Below are positions 1-6,205 of a stretch of 9,567 nucleotides of DNA, piece after piece. Below the pieces are notes generated by a model, which saw only the letters and a program-made list of their open reading frames with translations, had not been told where the DNA came from and did no database searches. This DNA comes from Actinomycetota bacterium (GTDB lineage: Bacteria; Actinomycetota; Acidimicrobiia; Acidimicrobiales; Poriferisodaliceae): assembly GCA_002731665.1 (NCBI GenBank), contig PCCJ01000116.1:1-9567 (forward strand), in the 5' to 3' direction. The translations under genes and the position numbers were made by a program. The first letter of the stretch is position 1. Each line of letters begins with the position of its first letter.

Positions 1-1
1 T

Positions 2-760
2 GACACCACGGCTCGAGAAGTAACAGAAGCCGGAGGAACAGGAATACCTGTGCAAACCGACCATTTCAATGATGATCAGATAGAAGCAGTTTTCACACAA
101 GTAAAAGAAGAACACGGGCACCTAGATATCCTCGTTAATAACGTGTTTAAAATCCCTGACCCACCAGCATGGGAAGGTGGCTTTTGGGAACACCCAGTCA
201 GCATCTGGGATGACCAAGTAGGTATTGGATTACGAGGACACTACGTCGCCTCATGGCATGCCGCCCCGCTCCTCTTCGAATCACCGAACCGGCCAATCAT
301 TATTAACATCACCTCACCCGCAGGACTCGTGTACCTCTTCAACTCGTCATACAGTGTCGGTAAAGCCGGCCTTGACCGCTTAACCCATGACATGGCTGTC
401 GAACTCGCCCCTAAAACCGTCACTGCCCTCGCGCTCCGTCCCGGCCCTACTAAAACTGAATTTATTGAAGATCAAGCAGAAAAGGGTATTCAAGTAGCTA
501 TGGATGGAGCTGAAACCCCTATCTTTATCGGACGAGTAGCAGCTGCCGTTATTGCCGACCCACTGCACCATGAAATGACAGGCCGAGTCCATTGGAGCAG
601 CGAACTGGGAATTGGGTATCAAATCACAGATGAAAACGGTGAGGCACCTGTGTCAGCACGGGAACGCTTCAAAGAAGCACCAAGGGCAAACCCATATTCT
701 GACGAACCTTTGCAGTTCGCGCCTCGACTCGCGCATGGTGGCGAAGAAAGAAACGATTAG
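2..760 (+). CDS. DHRS1-like short-chain dehydrogenase/reductase, 5' truncated
   Basis: NAD(P)-dependent oxidoreductase of the SDR superfamily, probably cytosolic and acting on an alcohol or ketone. The frame is open from the first bases of the window (DTTAREVTEAGG...), so the gene starts upstream. The GTG at position 50 is an internal codon, and the N-terminal TGxxxGxG cofactor motif is missing only because of the window edge. What is visible: LDILVNN (the NNxG-like motif of strand 4, here NNVF), the FWE..SIWDD..GLRGHY segment that I recognise from DHRS1-type proteins, catalytic Ser in ITSP (codon 314-316), and Tyr (350-352) and Lys (362-364) of SYSVGK. The RPGPTKTEF loop follows, and the tail is longer than in classical SDRs, as in DHRS1. 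Its stop overlaps the stop of the convergent gene by 4 bp. The family call is firm; the substrate is unknown. Confidence 0.92.
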   Translation, partial: DTTAREVTEAGGTGIPVQTDHFNDDQIEAVFTQVKEEHGHLDILVNNVFKIPDPPAWEGGFWEHPVSIWDDQVGIGLRGHYVASWHAAPLLFESPNRPIIINITSPAGLVYLFNSSYSVGKAGLDRLTHDMAVELAPKTVTALALRPGPTKTEFIEDQAEKGIQVAMDGAETPIFIGRVAAAVIADPLHHEMTGRVHWSSELGIGYQITDENGEAPVSARERFKEAPRANPYSDEPLQFAPRLAHGGEERND

Positions 761-1725
761 AGAACGTAGCCGCTCCATCGTTGAGAAAGTTCCTTACGTA
801 GATCATCATCACTCAGCTCTTTAAAATTGCTTCCAAGTTCCTGATTAAAACGCGTGATTGCTTCCCTAACGTTTATGTCGCCAATCCCTTTAGTTGAATT
901 CTCATACATTCGCTTATCCGAGTACACCTTTGCTTTCCATGAAAGGGAAAGCCGAACGTCTAATTCACCGTATGAAGCTAGCACCCTGCCGCCTTCAAGG
1001 ACCTTCCAAGACACTCCGTCATGTTTTAATTCGGTATTTATTGACATTCCTTCGGGAGGCCCATTCGGTTTTGAACCGACTCGTTCAACAAGATGATGCA
1101 TGAAGTCGTTATCTCCAATAACAGCGGTGTTCCACATATTCTCATGACGAATACTCTCATTCTCGCGACCTTCTGGCCAATACCTGAAAAAACCGCGTTC
1201 TCCTTGATGGAACCATGCCACAGCCGTAACGATAGAAATTCGCACGTCCTCAAATAATCGAGATGAACCCATAGCTTGAAGAAACCACCCCGGAGCGTTG
1301 TGACGGTTCACTCCTCTAAATTCGGGAATGTCAACGTGTGAGAAAGGTTGCGCATTCATAGGCGATGACAGATTCACGAAGACTTGTTCTGGCACAATAA
1401 TTTCAGTTTGAAACATTTCCTTCGTAGCGTCAATGAAACCCTGATGGTGGAGGAGCGGGGCGGCTTCCTCAACCAATATTTCTCCATCAAAAGCCCAATC
1501 ACCCCTCCATGTCGGCCCGATTAAATACGAGGGAGCGTCCTTAATGACCTTAGGGGTACGTTTACGAGCATCAGCAGCAGTTTCTCCGCCTATTAAGTAA
1601 CGTGCTGGCATAAAATACGGTCCATTATTTCTCGCTATTTCCCGTATCAGATCAGGTTCATCGACAACGTGGTCAATTCGTATTGGGGACAAACACCCTT
1701 TAGGGCGCTCAACTATGGTGGTCAT
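757..1725 (-). CDS. Putative 2-oxoglutarate/Fe(II)-dependent oxygenase-like protein
   Basis: 322 aa, no signal peptide or membrane segment, so probably cytosolic. I cannot name a characterised relative, but residues fall as expected for a double-stranded beta-helix dioxygenase. There is an H-x-D motif (His130, Asp132 in SHVDIPEFRG). A distal His lies about 80 residues later (His210 or His211 in GDNDFMHH), and an R-x-S pair in a predicted strand (Arg258 in VRLSLSWKA) could hold the 2-oxoglutarate carboxylate. That spacing and order match the PhyH-like layout, though the Arg is farther from the distal His than usual. Start: the ATG follows a weak AAGAG; no better start is seen. It ends in a 4-bp convergent overlap with the SDR gene. 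It is divergent from the amidohydrolase, with which it may share control. Oxidation of an organic substrate is inferred only. Confidence 0.8.
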   Translation of the reverse strand: MTTIVERPKGCLSPIRIDHVVDEPDLIREIARNNGPYFMPARYLIGGETAADARKRTPKVIKDAPSYLIGPTWRGDWAFDGEILVEEAAPLLHHQGFIDATKEMFQTEIIVPEQVFVNLSSPMNAQPFSHVDIPEFRGVNRHNAPGWFLQAMGSSRLFEDVRISIVTAVAWFHQGERGFFRYWPEGRENESIRHENMWNTAVIGDNDFMHHLVERVGSKPNGPPEGMSINTELKHDGVSWKVLEGGRVLASYGELDVRLSLSWKAKVYSDKRMYENSTKGIGDINVREAITRFNQELGSNFKELSDDDLRKELSQRWSGYVL

Positions 1726-1732
1726 CTCTTCA

Positions 1733-1758
1733 GCGTAAAACAGATATTGTTTTTACGC
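1733..1758. promoter_or_regulatory. Operator-like inverted repeat in divergent promoter region
   Basis: GCGTAAAA (1733-1740) and TTTTACGC (1751-1758) are perfect inverted arms separated by 10 bp, inside the 83-bp gap between two divergently transcribed genes. Total length (26 bp) and symmetry fit the binding site of a dimeric regulator such as a TetR, LacI or GntR type. It lies 7 bp upstream of the minus-strand start and about 50 bp upstream of the plus-strand GTG, so a bound protein could affect both genes. I saw no second copy elsewhere in the window and no regulator gene in it. Confidence 0.5.
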
Positions 1759-1808
1759 ACAAATATGTTCCGCTTTCAAGAAAACAACCGGCGATGTAGT
1801 CTGACAGA

Positions 1809-2660
1809 GTGAGTAAACGTAATGGAATCCAAATTATTGACACCATGATTGGGTTTAAAGACGCGAAGAGCAGTCATTATGTTCCACCTTCGGTCCGTGA
1901 GCAAGACAAAGGCGAGGAACATGTAGCTGATTACATCTTTAAAGACGTCCCAAAAGCTGATCAAGATGAAGACGCTATTGAACGAACCATTAATGCTATG
2001 GATAGTAACGGTGTACGTATCGGCTTGGTAACCCTTATGGGATCAAGAGCGCTACTATCAGCGAAAGCTCACCCCGATAGGTTTCTTCTTTGCTCACCGA
2101 TAGATCCCAACGATGTTATGGGTTCGGTTACCAAGATAAGAAAAGATCACTTCATGCATGGAATCAGCGCAGTTTCTTTTTTCCCTTCTGGATGCGATCC
2201 TCACGTTCCGATAGATGATGCGAAAACGTATCCTATTTATGCAACCTGCGTAGAACTAGATCTGCCAATCTTTATCAATGCTGGTGTTCCAGGACCTCGA
2301 GTTATCAGCGATTCCCAGAATGTTTCACGATTCGATCCGGTTTGTTATGACTTCCCAGACCTAAAAATCGTCATGCGACACGGAGCTGAACCCGATGAAT
2401 CACTCGCAGTGAAACTCATGTTGAAATGGCCTAACTTGTACTACTCAACGTCAGCGTTCGCACCAAAGCATTACCCAAAAGCAATTATTGATTACGCTAA
2501 TACAAGAGGAAGTGGCAAAATCATTTACGGAGGGTATTTCCCTTTTGGTTTAGAACTTGACCGAATCATGGAAGAAATGGAAGGTATTCCTTTTCGTGAT
2601 CATGTGTGGAAACCTTTTCTTCAGGACAATGCCGCAAAGCTTCTTAAAATAGATATTTAG
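1809..2660 (+). CDS. Amidohydrolase-2 family protein (metal-ligand-poor 'IDTMIGF' subgroup)
   Basis: 283 aa, TIM-barrel amidohydrolase-2 fold (ACMSD-like family), cytosolic. The family layout is visible: IIDTMIGF at residues 9-16, SPIDPND at 96-102, PIYATCVELDLPIFINAG at 142-159, DFPDLKIVMRHGAEP at 181-195, the LKWPNLYYSTSAFAP block at 205-219, and YGGYFPFG at 240-247. The usual metal ligands are largely absent. The N-terminal HxH is DTMIG, the His of the 'iHtG' strand is Asn157, and the Asp of 'GSDyP' is replaced in GGYFP; only His191 remains. I recall actinobacterial homologues with the same replacements, so this is a subgroup trait rather than decay. The start is GTG, because an in-frame TAG at 1797 blocks anything longer and ATG 1845 would cut off the first strand. 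No clear SD site. Whether it hydrolyses anything is unknown. Confidence 0.88.
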   Translation: MSKRNGIQIIDTMIGFKDAKSSHYVPPSVREQDKGEEHVADYIFKDVPKADQDEDAIERTINAMDSNGVRIGLVTLMGSRALLSAKAHPDRFLLCSPIDPNDVMGSVTKIRKDHFMHGISAVSFFPSGCDPHVPIDDAKTYPIYATCVELDLPIFINAGVPGPRVISDSQNVSRFDPVCYDFPDLKIVMRHGAEPDESLAVKLMLKWPNLYYSTSAFAPKHYPKAIIDYANTRGSGKIIYGGYFPFGLELDRIMEEMEGIPFRDHVWKPFLQDNAAKLLKIDI

Positions 2661-2745
2661 GTGAACTGTGAATGGTGTCACATTAGTAGATATCTAGGTA
2701 GAAATACGTAACAATAGATATTGCACCTCCGTAAGTGCGTTGCGA

Positions 2746-2775
2746 CTCCTCTTTCTCGCCCCCCCTGAGAAGGAG
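2746..2775. terminator. Weak bulged hairpin downstream of the amidohydrolase gene
   Basis: CTCC/GGAG plus TTCTC/GAGAA can pair (2746-2749 with 2772-2775, 2753-2757 with 2767-2771) around a C-rich loop, leaving three bases bulged. A short T run (2786-2789) follows only after a gap. It could be an inefficient terminator for the upstream gene or part of the leader described for the next gene. Confidence 0.3.
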
Positions 2776-2830
2776 GATTTGCTACTTTTAGGGTTATTTA
2801 TTATTGGGGTGTAAGAAAAGTAACTCCTCC
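2772..2830 (+). repeat. Inverted repeat in the leader of the secreted-protein gene
   Basis: GGAGGA (2772-2777) pairs with TCCTCC (2825-2830), and TACTTTT (2783-2789) pairs with AAAAGTA (2816-2822). This gives 13 bp in two blocks with a small internal loop (5 nt against 2 nt) and a 26-nt AT-rich apical loop. The CCTCC of the right arm is also complementary to the SD sequence at 2858-2862, so the stem and SD masking are mutually exclusive. Apart from these structures I see no gene in the 207-bp gap 2661-2867. Confidence 0.5.
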
Positions 2831-2856
2831 CCGTCTACCTAGCACAAATAAAGCCT

Positions 2857-2862
2857 AGGAGG
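2857..2862 (+). promoter_or_regulatory. Perfect Shine-Dalgarno site AGGAGG, possibly masked
   Basis: AGGAGG lies 5 nt before the ATG at 2868, the strongest ribosome binding site in the window. It sits in short pairing options: CTAGG (2855-2859) with CCTAG (2838-2842), and GGAGG (2858-2862) with CCTCC (2826-2830). Confidence 0.75.
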
Positions 2863-2867
2863 CGTAA

Positions 2868-3368
2868 ATGAAAACACGAACAAAAATTACAGTTACCTTA
2901 GCGGTAGGAATAAGTCTGCTCATTGGTTCCATGGGAACCGCATCAGCAAAGCCACATTACACCGACTGGACCACAGGTGTTAAAGCACCGGTTACCTCCT
3001 TTGAGTCAGCCAAACTTGTTAACGAAAAAGCATCACCAGGTGAAGTCAACGAAGTACGAGCGAATGTTAAGCGATCAAGAATCTCTTTTAACGATGTTGT
3101 TCGAGATTCTGACGTCGTCAATGACATTAAAAACAGCAATCTCTACGTGGCCGGTGACGAAGGTCGCTCTGATGGTATTTGGACTACCGGTGGTACAGCT
3201 TCATTGCATAGCGGCCTAGGACTTCATGACAGTGTTCACTGCCTCAGTAATATTAAATCAGCAGTCTCAATCAAACGTGGCCTTGGACTTCATGACAGTG
3301 TTCATTGCCTCCATAATAATGGGGCGTTCTTACCGCTGAACTCTATTCAATTTATGAAGTTCCGATAA
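2868..3368 (+). CDS. Secreted 166-aa protein with two GLGLHDSVHCL repeats, function unknown
   Basis: Not recognised as any known family. The N-terminus is a clear Sec signal peptide: MKTRTK, a hydrophobic core at about residues 8-22, then an A-x-A site with cleavage likely after Ala27 (TASA/KPHY). The mature part is about 139 aa, hydrophilic, without further membrane segments. WTTG occurs at 34-37 and 105-108. The C-terminal third has two identical units, GLGLHDSVHCL at 116-126 and 138-148, spaced 22 residues apart. Each holds one of the only two cysteines and an H-D-S-V-H-C cluster that could bind metal or form a disulfide. KR precedes the second unit. The start is certain from AGGAGG at 5 nt and the signal peptide. 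The gene stands alone, with a structured leader and two inverted repeats after it. It could be a structural or adhesive exoprotein, a metal-binding protein or a peptide precursor. Confidence 0.85.
   Translation: MKTRTKITVTLAVGISLLIGSMGTASAKPHYTDWTTGVKAPVTSFESAKLVNEKASPGEVNEVRANVKRSRISFNDVVRDSDVVNDIKNSNLYVAGDEGRSDGIWTTGGTASLHSGLGLHDSVHCLSNIKSAVSIKRGLGLHDSVHCLHNNGAFLPLNSIQFMKFR
3213..3311 (+). repeat. Two 33-bp in-frame direct repeats, 66-bp period
   Basis: Copies at 3213-3245 and 3279-3311 agree at 31 of 33 bases. The two differences (CTA/CTT and CAC/CAT) are both synonymous, so the encoded 11-mers are identical while the 11 residues between them are unlike the unit. This suggests either recent duplication or selection on the peptide. 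Confidence 0.9.
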
Positions 3369-3379
3369 GTATCCACAGA

Positions 3380-3417
3380 GATAATTTGAGTAGCTTTCCC
3401 CTCACGCCCAAATTATC
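3380..3417. terminator. 9-bp inverted repeat after the secreted-protein gene
   Basis: GATAATTTG (3380-3388) and CAAATTATC (3409-3417) are perfect complements around a 20-nt pyrimidine-rich loop, starting 11 bp after the stop codon. The stem is AT-rich and no T tract follows directly, so it is a poor match to a standard intrinsic terminator. It may act together with the longer hairpin that begins on the next base. Confidence 0.45.
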
Positions 3418-3483
3418 CTTTGCTCGTCGGTAGAGGAAATGTATCTCGGCTTTTCTAGCTTCGTTTCCTCACCGACAGCAAAG
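3418..3483. terminator. Long 20-bp bulged hairpin between convergent genes
   Basis: Left arm CTTTGCT, C, GTCGGT, A, GAGGAAA (3418-3439) pairs with the uninterrupted right arm TTTCCTC, ACCGAC, AGCAAAG (3464-3483). That gives 20 paired bases with two single-base bulges (3425 and 3432), both on the left strand, and a 24-nt loop. Its position between the + secreted-protein gene and the - CrtC-like gene suits a bidirectional terminator. No U tract follows on either strand, so a mobile or REP-like element, or a recombination or protein-binding site, is also possible. Confidence 0.55.
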
Positions 3484-3503
3484 ATTCATAATAGGTACTT
3501 AGG

Positions 3504-4640
3504 TTAAGGCGCAGAAGGCGGGCGTATAGCCCCCTCCAAACCATATGGTTCATAAGGGCCGAGAATGTTTTGTTCAAGAACTCCGATACCTTCATTACCA
3601 CCAATTTTGACCCTCATAAGATGCTGAACATGCTGATTTTCAAAAGCTGTATCGTCAACGTCTGCGATGTCCCATTGTTCACTCCCGATAGCAACATCAT
3701 CTTTCCACATTCCATGACCCCACTCAGAGTGACTGTACCCAATGCCTTTCATTCGGAACGTGAAAAGCTTTTCAAAGTCAATTGAAACTCTATTGCCTGA
3801 TTCAATTTCTGTCATTGCTAATTCAACGGATTCAATCATGCGGCTATCTGAAGCAAAAGAAAGTTTATGCTCAAGGTTGCGGCAATGGGTAACCGTTGGG
3901 TCTTCTACACCGGGTAAGGCATCAATACTGTCATAAACGGGCAGTAAAGCACCGACGCTGAAGAGTGTGCGTCCTTTTGTGTCTTCAAAAAGTTGATAGT
4001 GTGCGCAGAAGTCATCAAAGTGCAACGGCGCCCACAGAAAAAACAGCCCACCGGCTTGCGGTAATGCTGGGGCTCCTCTCCTGTCCCCACCAGCGAGTGG
4101 GCGAATACCCCAAGACCGATCCTTCGTCCCTAACGTTATGTCACGGTCAAATTCGTAACGCTGTCCGTGAAACTCTAACCATCCACTCCATCGACCAAGC
4201 TGGGTGAATCTAGTTGTATCCATTACTTTTCGAATGCCTCGACCAAAAGTGTGACGAGGCTCTTCAATATTTGATGTCCGTCCTTCAAAAAGCAGCTCAC
4301 CAGCCCACCCTGATTCATTTTCATTTACTGTAATTTTGCATGACCGCATAGGCTCAAGAATTGACAGGTTGAAAGGACCTATTGTCATATCTGTTGGTTC
4401 GTCACCTGCTCTAGATGACGCGTGAAAAGCGTGCTGGGTACCATCAACCACAATGCTTATTCCACAATCCCTGATCCCCAAGTGAGGATAGAGGGCTGTG
4501 CCTACACCTAAATACATGTCACCAGTTTTTGCATACCCGTTAAACCAATACCGTTCATACACGTCACGATCTGAAGAAGCGGGTGTATTAATCGGGTCTG
4601 GTGTCTGGTGGATTGGGTAGTCATCAAAAAGGCTCAGCAC
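3504..4640 (-). CDS. CrtC/AttH-like two-domain protein (DUF7064/DUF7065 type)
   Basis: 378 aa, no signal peptide. It resembles the uncharacterised actinobacterial proteins that databases call DUF7065/DUF7064, related to hydroxyneurosporene synthase (CrtC)/AttH lipocalin-like folds. Recognisable blocks are DRDVYERYWFNGY at 24-36, LGVGTALYPHLGIRD at 44-58, the GRGIRKVMDTTRF stretch at 133-145, the hallmark KDRSWGIRP at 173-181 followed by LFFLWAPLHFDD at 199-210, GYSHSEWGHG at 301-310, and GIGVLEQNILGPYEPYG near the C-terminus. Relatives are thought to bind or modify hydrophobic compounds; no reaction is established that I can cite. The start is GTG with a weak GAAG upstream. It lies 81 bp downstream of the ALDH gene on the same strand, probably the last gene of the SDR-ALDH transcript. 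A role with a lipophilic substrate of the cluster is inferred. Confidence 0.82.
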   Translation of the reverse strand: MLSLFDDYPIHQTPDPINTPASSDRDVYERYWFNGYAKTGDMYLGVGTALYPHLGIRDCGISIVVDGTQHAFHASSRAGDEPTDMTIGPFNLSILEPMRSCKITVNENESGWAGELLFEGRTSNIEEPRHTFGRGIRKVMDTTRFTQLGRWSGWLEFHGQRYEFDRDITLGTKDRSWGIRPLAGGDRRGAPALPQAGGLFFLWAPLHFDDFCAHYQLFEDTKGRTLFSVGALLPVYDSIDALPGVEDPTVTHCRNLEHKLSFASDSRMIESVELAMTEIESGNRVSIDFEKLFTFRMKGIGYSHSEWGHGMWKDDVAIGSEQWDIADVDDTAFENQHVQHLMRVKIGGNEGIGVLEQNILGPYEPYGLEGAIRPPSAP

Positions 4641-4649
4641 AGTTGTCTT

Positions 4650-4697
4650 CTTTCATTCCATTTGGTCATCTCATTGTCTCACGACATTGGATGAAAG
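4650..4697. repeat. Bulged 10-bp inverted repeat between ALDH and CrtC-like genes
   Basis: CTTTCAT-T-CCA (4650-4660) pairs with TGGATGAAAG (4688-4697) with one bulged T and a 27-nt loop. It fills most of the 81-bp gap and ends 9 bp before the GTG of the CrtC-like gene. In the minus-strand transcript it could set partial termination, protect the upstream mRNA or affect translation of the last gene. No T tract follows. Confidence 0.4.
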
Positions 4698-4721
4698 GGA
4701 AAATGATCGGCAACGCGAAGT

Positions 4722-6182
4722 TTACGTGGGTTTAGAAAACGATTTTGTTTCTAAGTGTTCCTCGAAACCGGCTATACCCATTTCTCTACCAATGCCAGAT
4801 TGCTTATACCCTCCAAAAGGAACGTCAGCCCCGTACCAGACGCCTCCATTGATAGACATCGTTCCGGTTCTCACTTGTTTTGCGACGCGGATAGCTCGTT
4901 GTTCGTCATCTGAGAACACAGCTCCTGATAATCCATATATTGAATCATTTGCGATATGAATAGCATGTTCGTCATTGTCAAAGGGAATAGCGACAAGGAC
5001 TGGGCCGAAAATCTCCTCCTGAGCGACTGCCATTGAGTTATTAACATCAGCGATCAAGGTCGGTTCATAGAAAAAGCCATGCTCCAAGCCTGATGGTCTT
5101 TTCCCACCACACACCACTCGAGCGCCCTCGTTAATAGCGGACTGAACATAGCCTTCAACACGGTCACGCTGCCGGGCGCTAATCAATGGACCCATCATCG
5201 TCCCAGCATCTAACGGATCTCCTGGCGGAACAGCGCTCATCATCCCTGCGATTGCATCAACGGCTTCCTCATAACGAGAGCGGGGAAGTAGAAGCCGGGT
5301 TGAGAGGGCACAGCCCTGACCACACACTGTCGCCATCCCAAACGCAGCCATTGCGGCGACCATGCCAAAATCTTCAACATCATCTAGCGCTATCAACGCT
5401 GATTTGCCGCCTAGCTCAAGAAAGACCTTTGTAACATTTTCACTCGCAGCTCTCATCACTTTTTTCCCTGTTTGTGTTGATCCAGTGAAACTGATCATGT
5501 CAACCCGGTCATCGGTTGTGAGCATGGACCCAGCTGTAGGATCAGATGCAGTCACGATATTCACAACGCCGGAAGGAAAATCAGTGTGCTCCGATATCAA
5601 TTTGCCTAGAGCGAGACCAGTCCATGGCGTATCCGGAGCAGGTTTCAAAACAACTGAACATCCAGCTGCCAACGCAGGAATTATTTTGGCTAAATTAATT
5701 TGGTTCGGAACATTCCATGGCGTTATTGCAGCAAGCACTCCTACAGGTTCCTTTTCTACCCACCGTTGACACTCTCCACCAAGAGTTTCACTAATTCCCA
5801 AGTCCACACTCCACTCATAATTTTGAGCGACATCAATATAAAAGGGAATAATCTTCAAGGGTTCAACAACTTGAATAGATGAACACGCCATCTGCGTTGC
5901 GCCGACCTCGGCAACCGTAAGAGCGGATAATTCCTCAATGTGACCTTGCAAAGCATCATGTAATTGCTCCAAGCATCGGACTCGTAATGAAAGATCAGTT
6001 GGCCAAACACTGGAATCAAAAGCAGATCGGGCAGCAGCCACAGCATCATCAAAATCACTTTGTGACGCATCGGCGCTGACACCAAGGATCTCTCCAGTGG
6101 CAGGATTTATATTATCGAAAGTTGATCCATCTTTTGCGTCTCGTAATTCGCCGTTGATAAAAAGACGTTCTTCATTCCACAT
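4722..6182 (-). CDS. NAD(P)-dependent aldehyde dehydrogenase
   Basis: 486 aa, full length for the ALDH superfamily, cytosolic; oxidises an aldehyde to its acid. The motifs are in order: TPWNVP with catalytic Asn157, VLKPAPDTP with cofactor-binding Lys180, FTGSTQTGK at 232-240 (the GxxxxG of the NAD site), LELGGK with general base Glu256, GQGCALSTR with nucleophile Cys291, EEIFGPV with Glu390 and Phe392, and the C-terminal PFGGYKQSGIGRE oligomerisation segment. Nothing is missing, so it should be active. The start is supported by GGAGGG (minus strand of 6189-6194) 6 nt before the ATG. The gene follows the SDR by 23 bp on the same strand, which fits an alcohol-to-aldehyde-to-acid pair. It belongs to the broad betaine/vanillin/geranial-type ALDHs; the substrate cannot be told from the sequence. 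Confidence 0.96.
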   Translation of the reverse strand: MWNEERLFINGELRDAKDGSTFDNINPATGEILGVSADASQSDFDDAVAAARSAFDSSVWPTDLSLRVRCLEQLHDALQGHIEELSALTVAEVGATQMACSSIQVVEPLKIIPFYIDVAQNYEWSVDLGISETLGGECQRWVEKEPVGVLAAITPWNVPNQINLAKIIPALAAGCSVVLKPAPDTPWTGLALGKLISEHTDFPSGVVNIVTASDPTAGSMLTTDDRVDMISFTGSTQTGKKVMRAASENVTKVFLELGGKSALIALDDVEDFGMVAAMAAFGMATVCGQGCALSTRLLLPRSRYEEAVDAIAGMMSAVPPGDPLDAGTMMGPLISARQRDRVEGYVQSAINEGARVVCGGKRPSGLEHGFFYEPTLIADVNNSMAVAQEEIFGPVLVAIPFDNDEHAIHIANDSIYGLSGAVFSDDEQRAIRVAKQVRTGTMSINGGVWYGADVPFGGYKQSGIGREMGIAGFEEHLETKSFSKPT

Positions 6183-6205
6183 GCTATTCCCTCCAAAACA
6201 TCCAG

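Noticed and set aside
50..760. GTG at 50 as the start of the first SDR gene
   Set aside because: The same frame is open back to position 2 and encodes SDR-like sequence there; no SD site precedes the GTG, and starting here would lose the cofactor-binding half-domain.
2779..2804. TTGCTA/TATTAT promoter for the secreted-protein gene
   Set aside because: The 14-bp spacer is too short for a typical housekeeping promoter, and the stretch is simply AT-rich; left uncalled.
2661..2867. A known riboswitch class in the secreted-protein leader
   Set aside because: Switchable pairings exist, but I recognise no conserved aptamer core, so no class is claimed.
3213..3311. CRISPR-like pair of repeats
   Set aside because: Only two copies, in frame within a protein with a signal peptide, and differing only at synonymous positions.
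3418..3483. Integron attC site
   Set aside because: Extrahelical bases resemble attC, but the RYYYAAC and GTTRRRY core boxes are absent and no integrase or cassette array is visible.
5362..5769. 135-codon + strand open frame inside the ALDH gene
   Set aside because: It is antisense to conserved ALDH motifs, has low-complexity Ser/Thr/Pro-rich translation and no recognisable domain; a shadow of the real gene.
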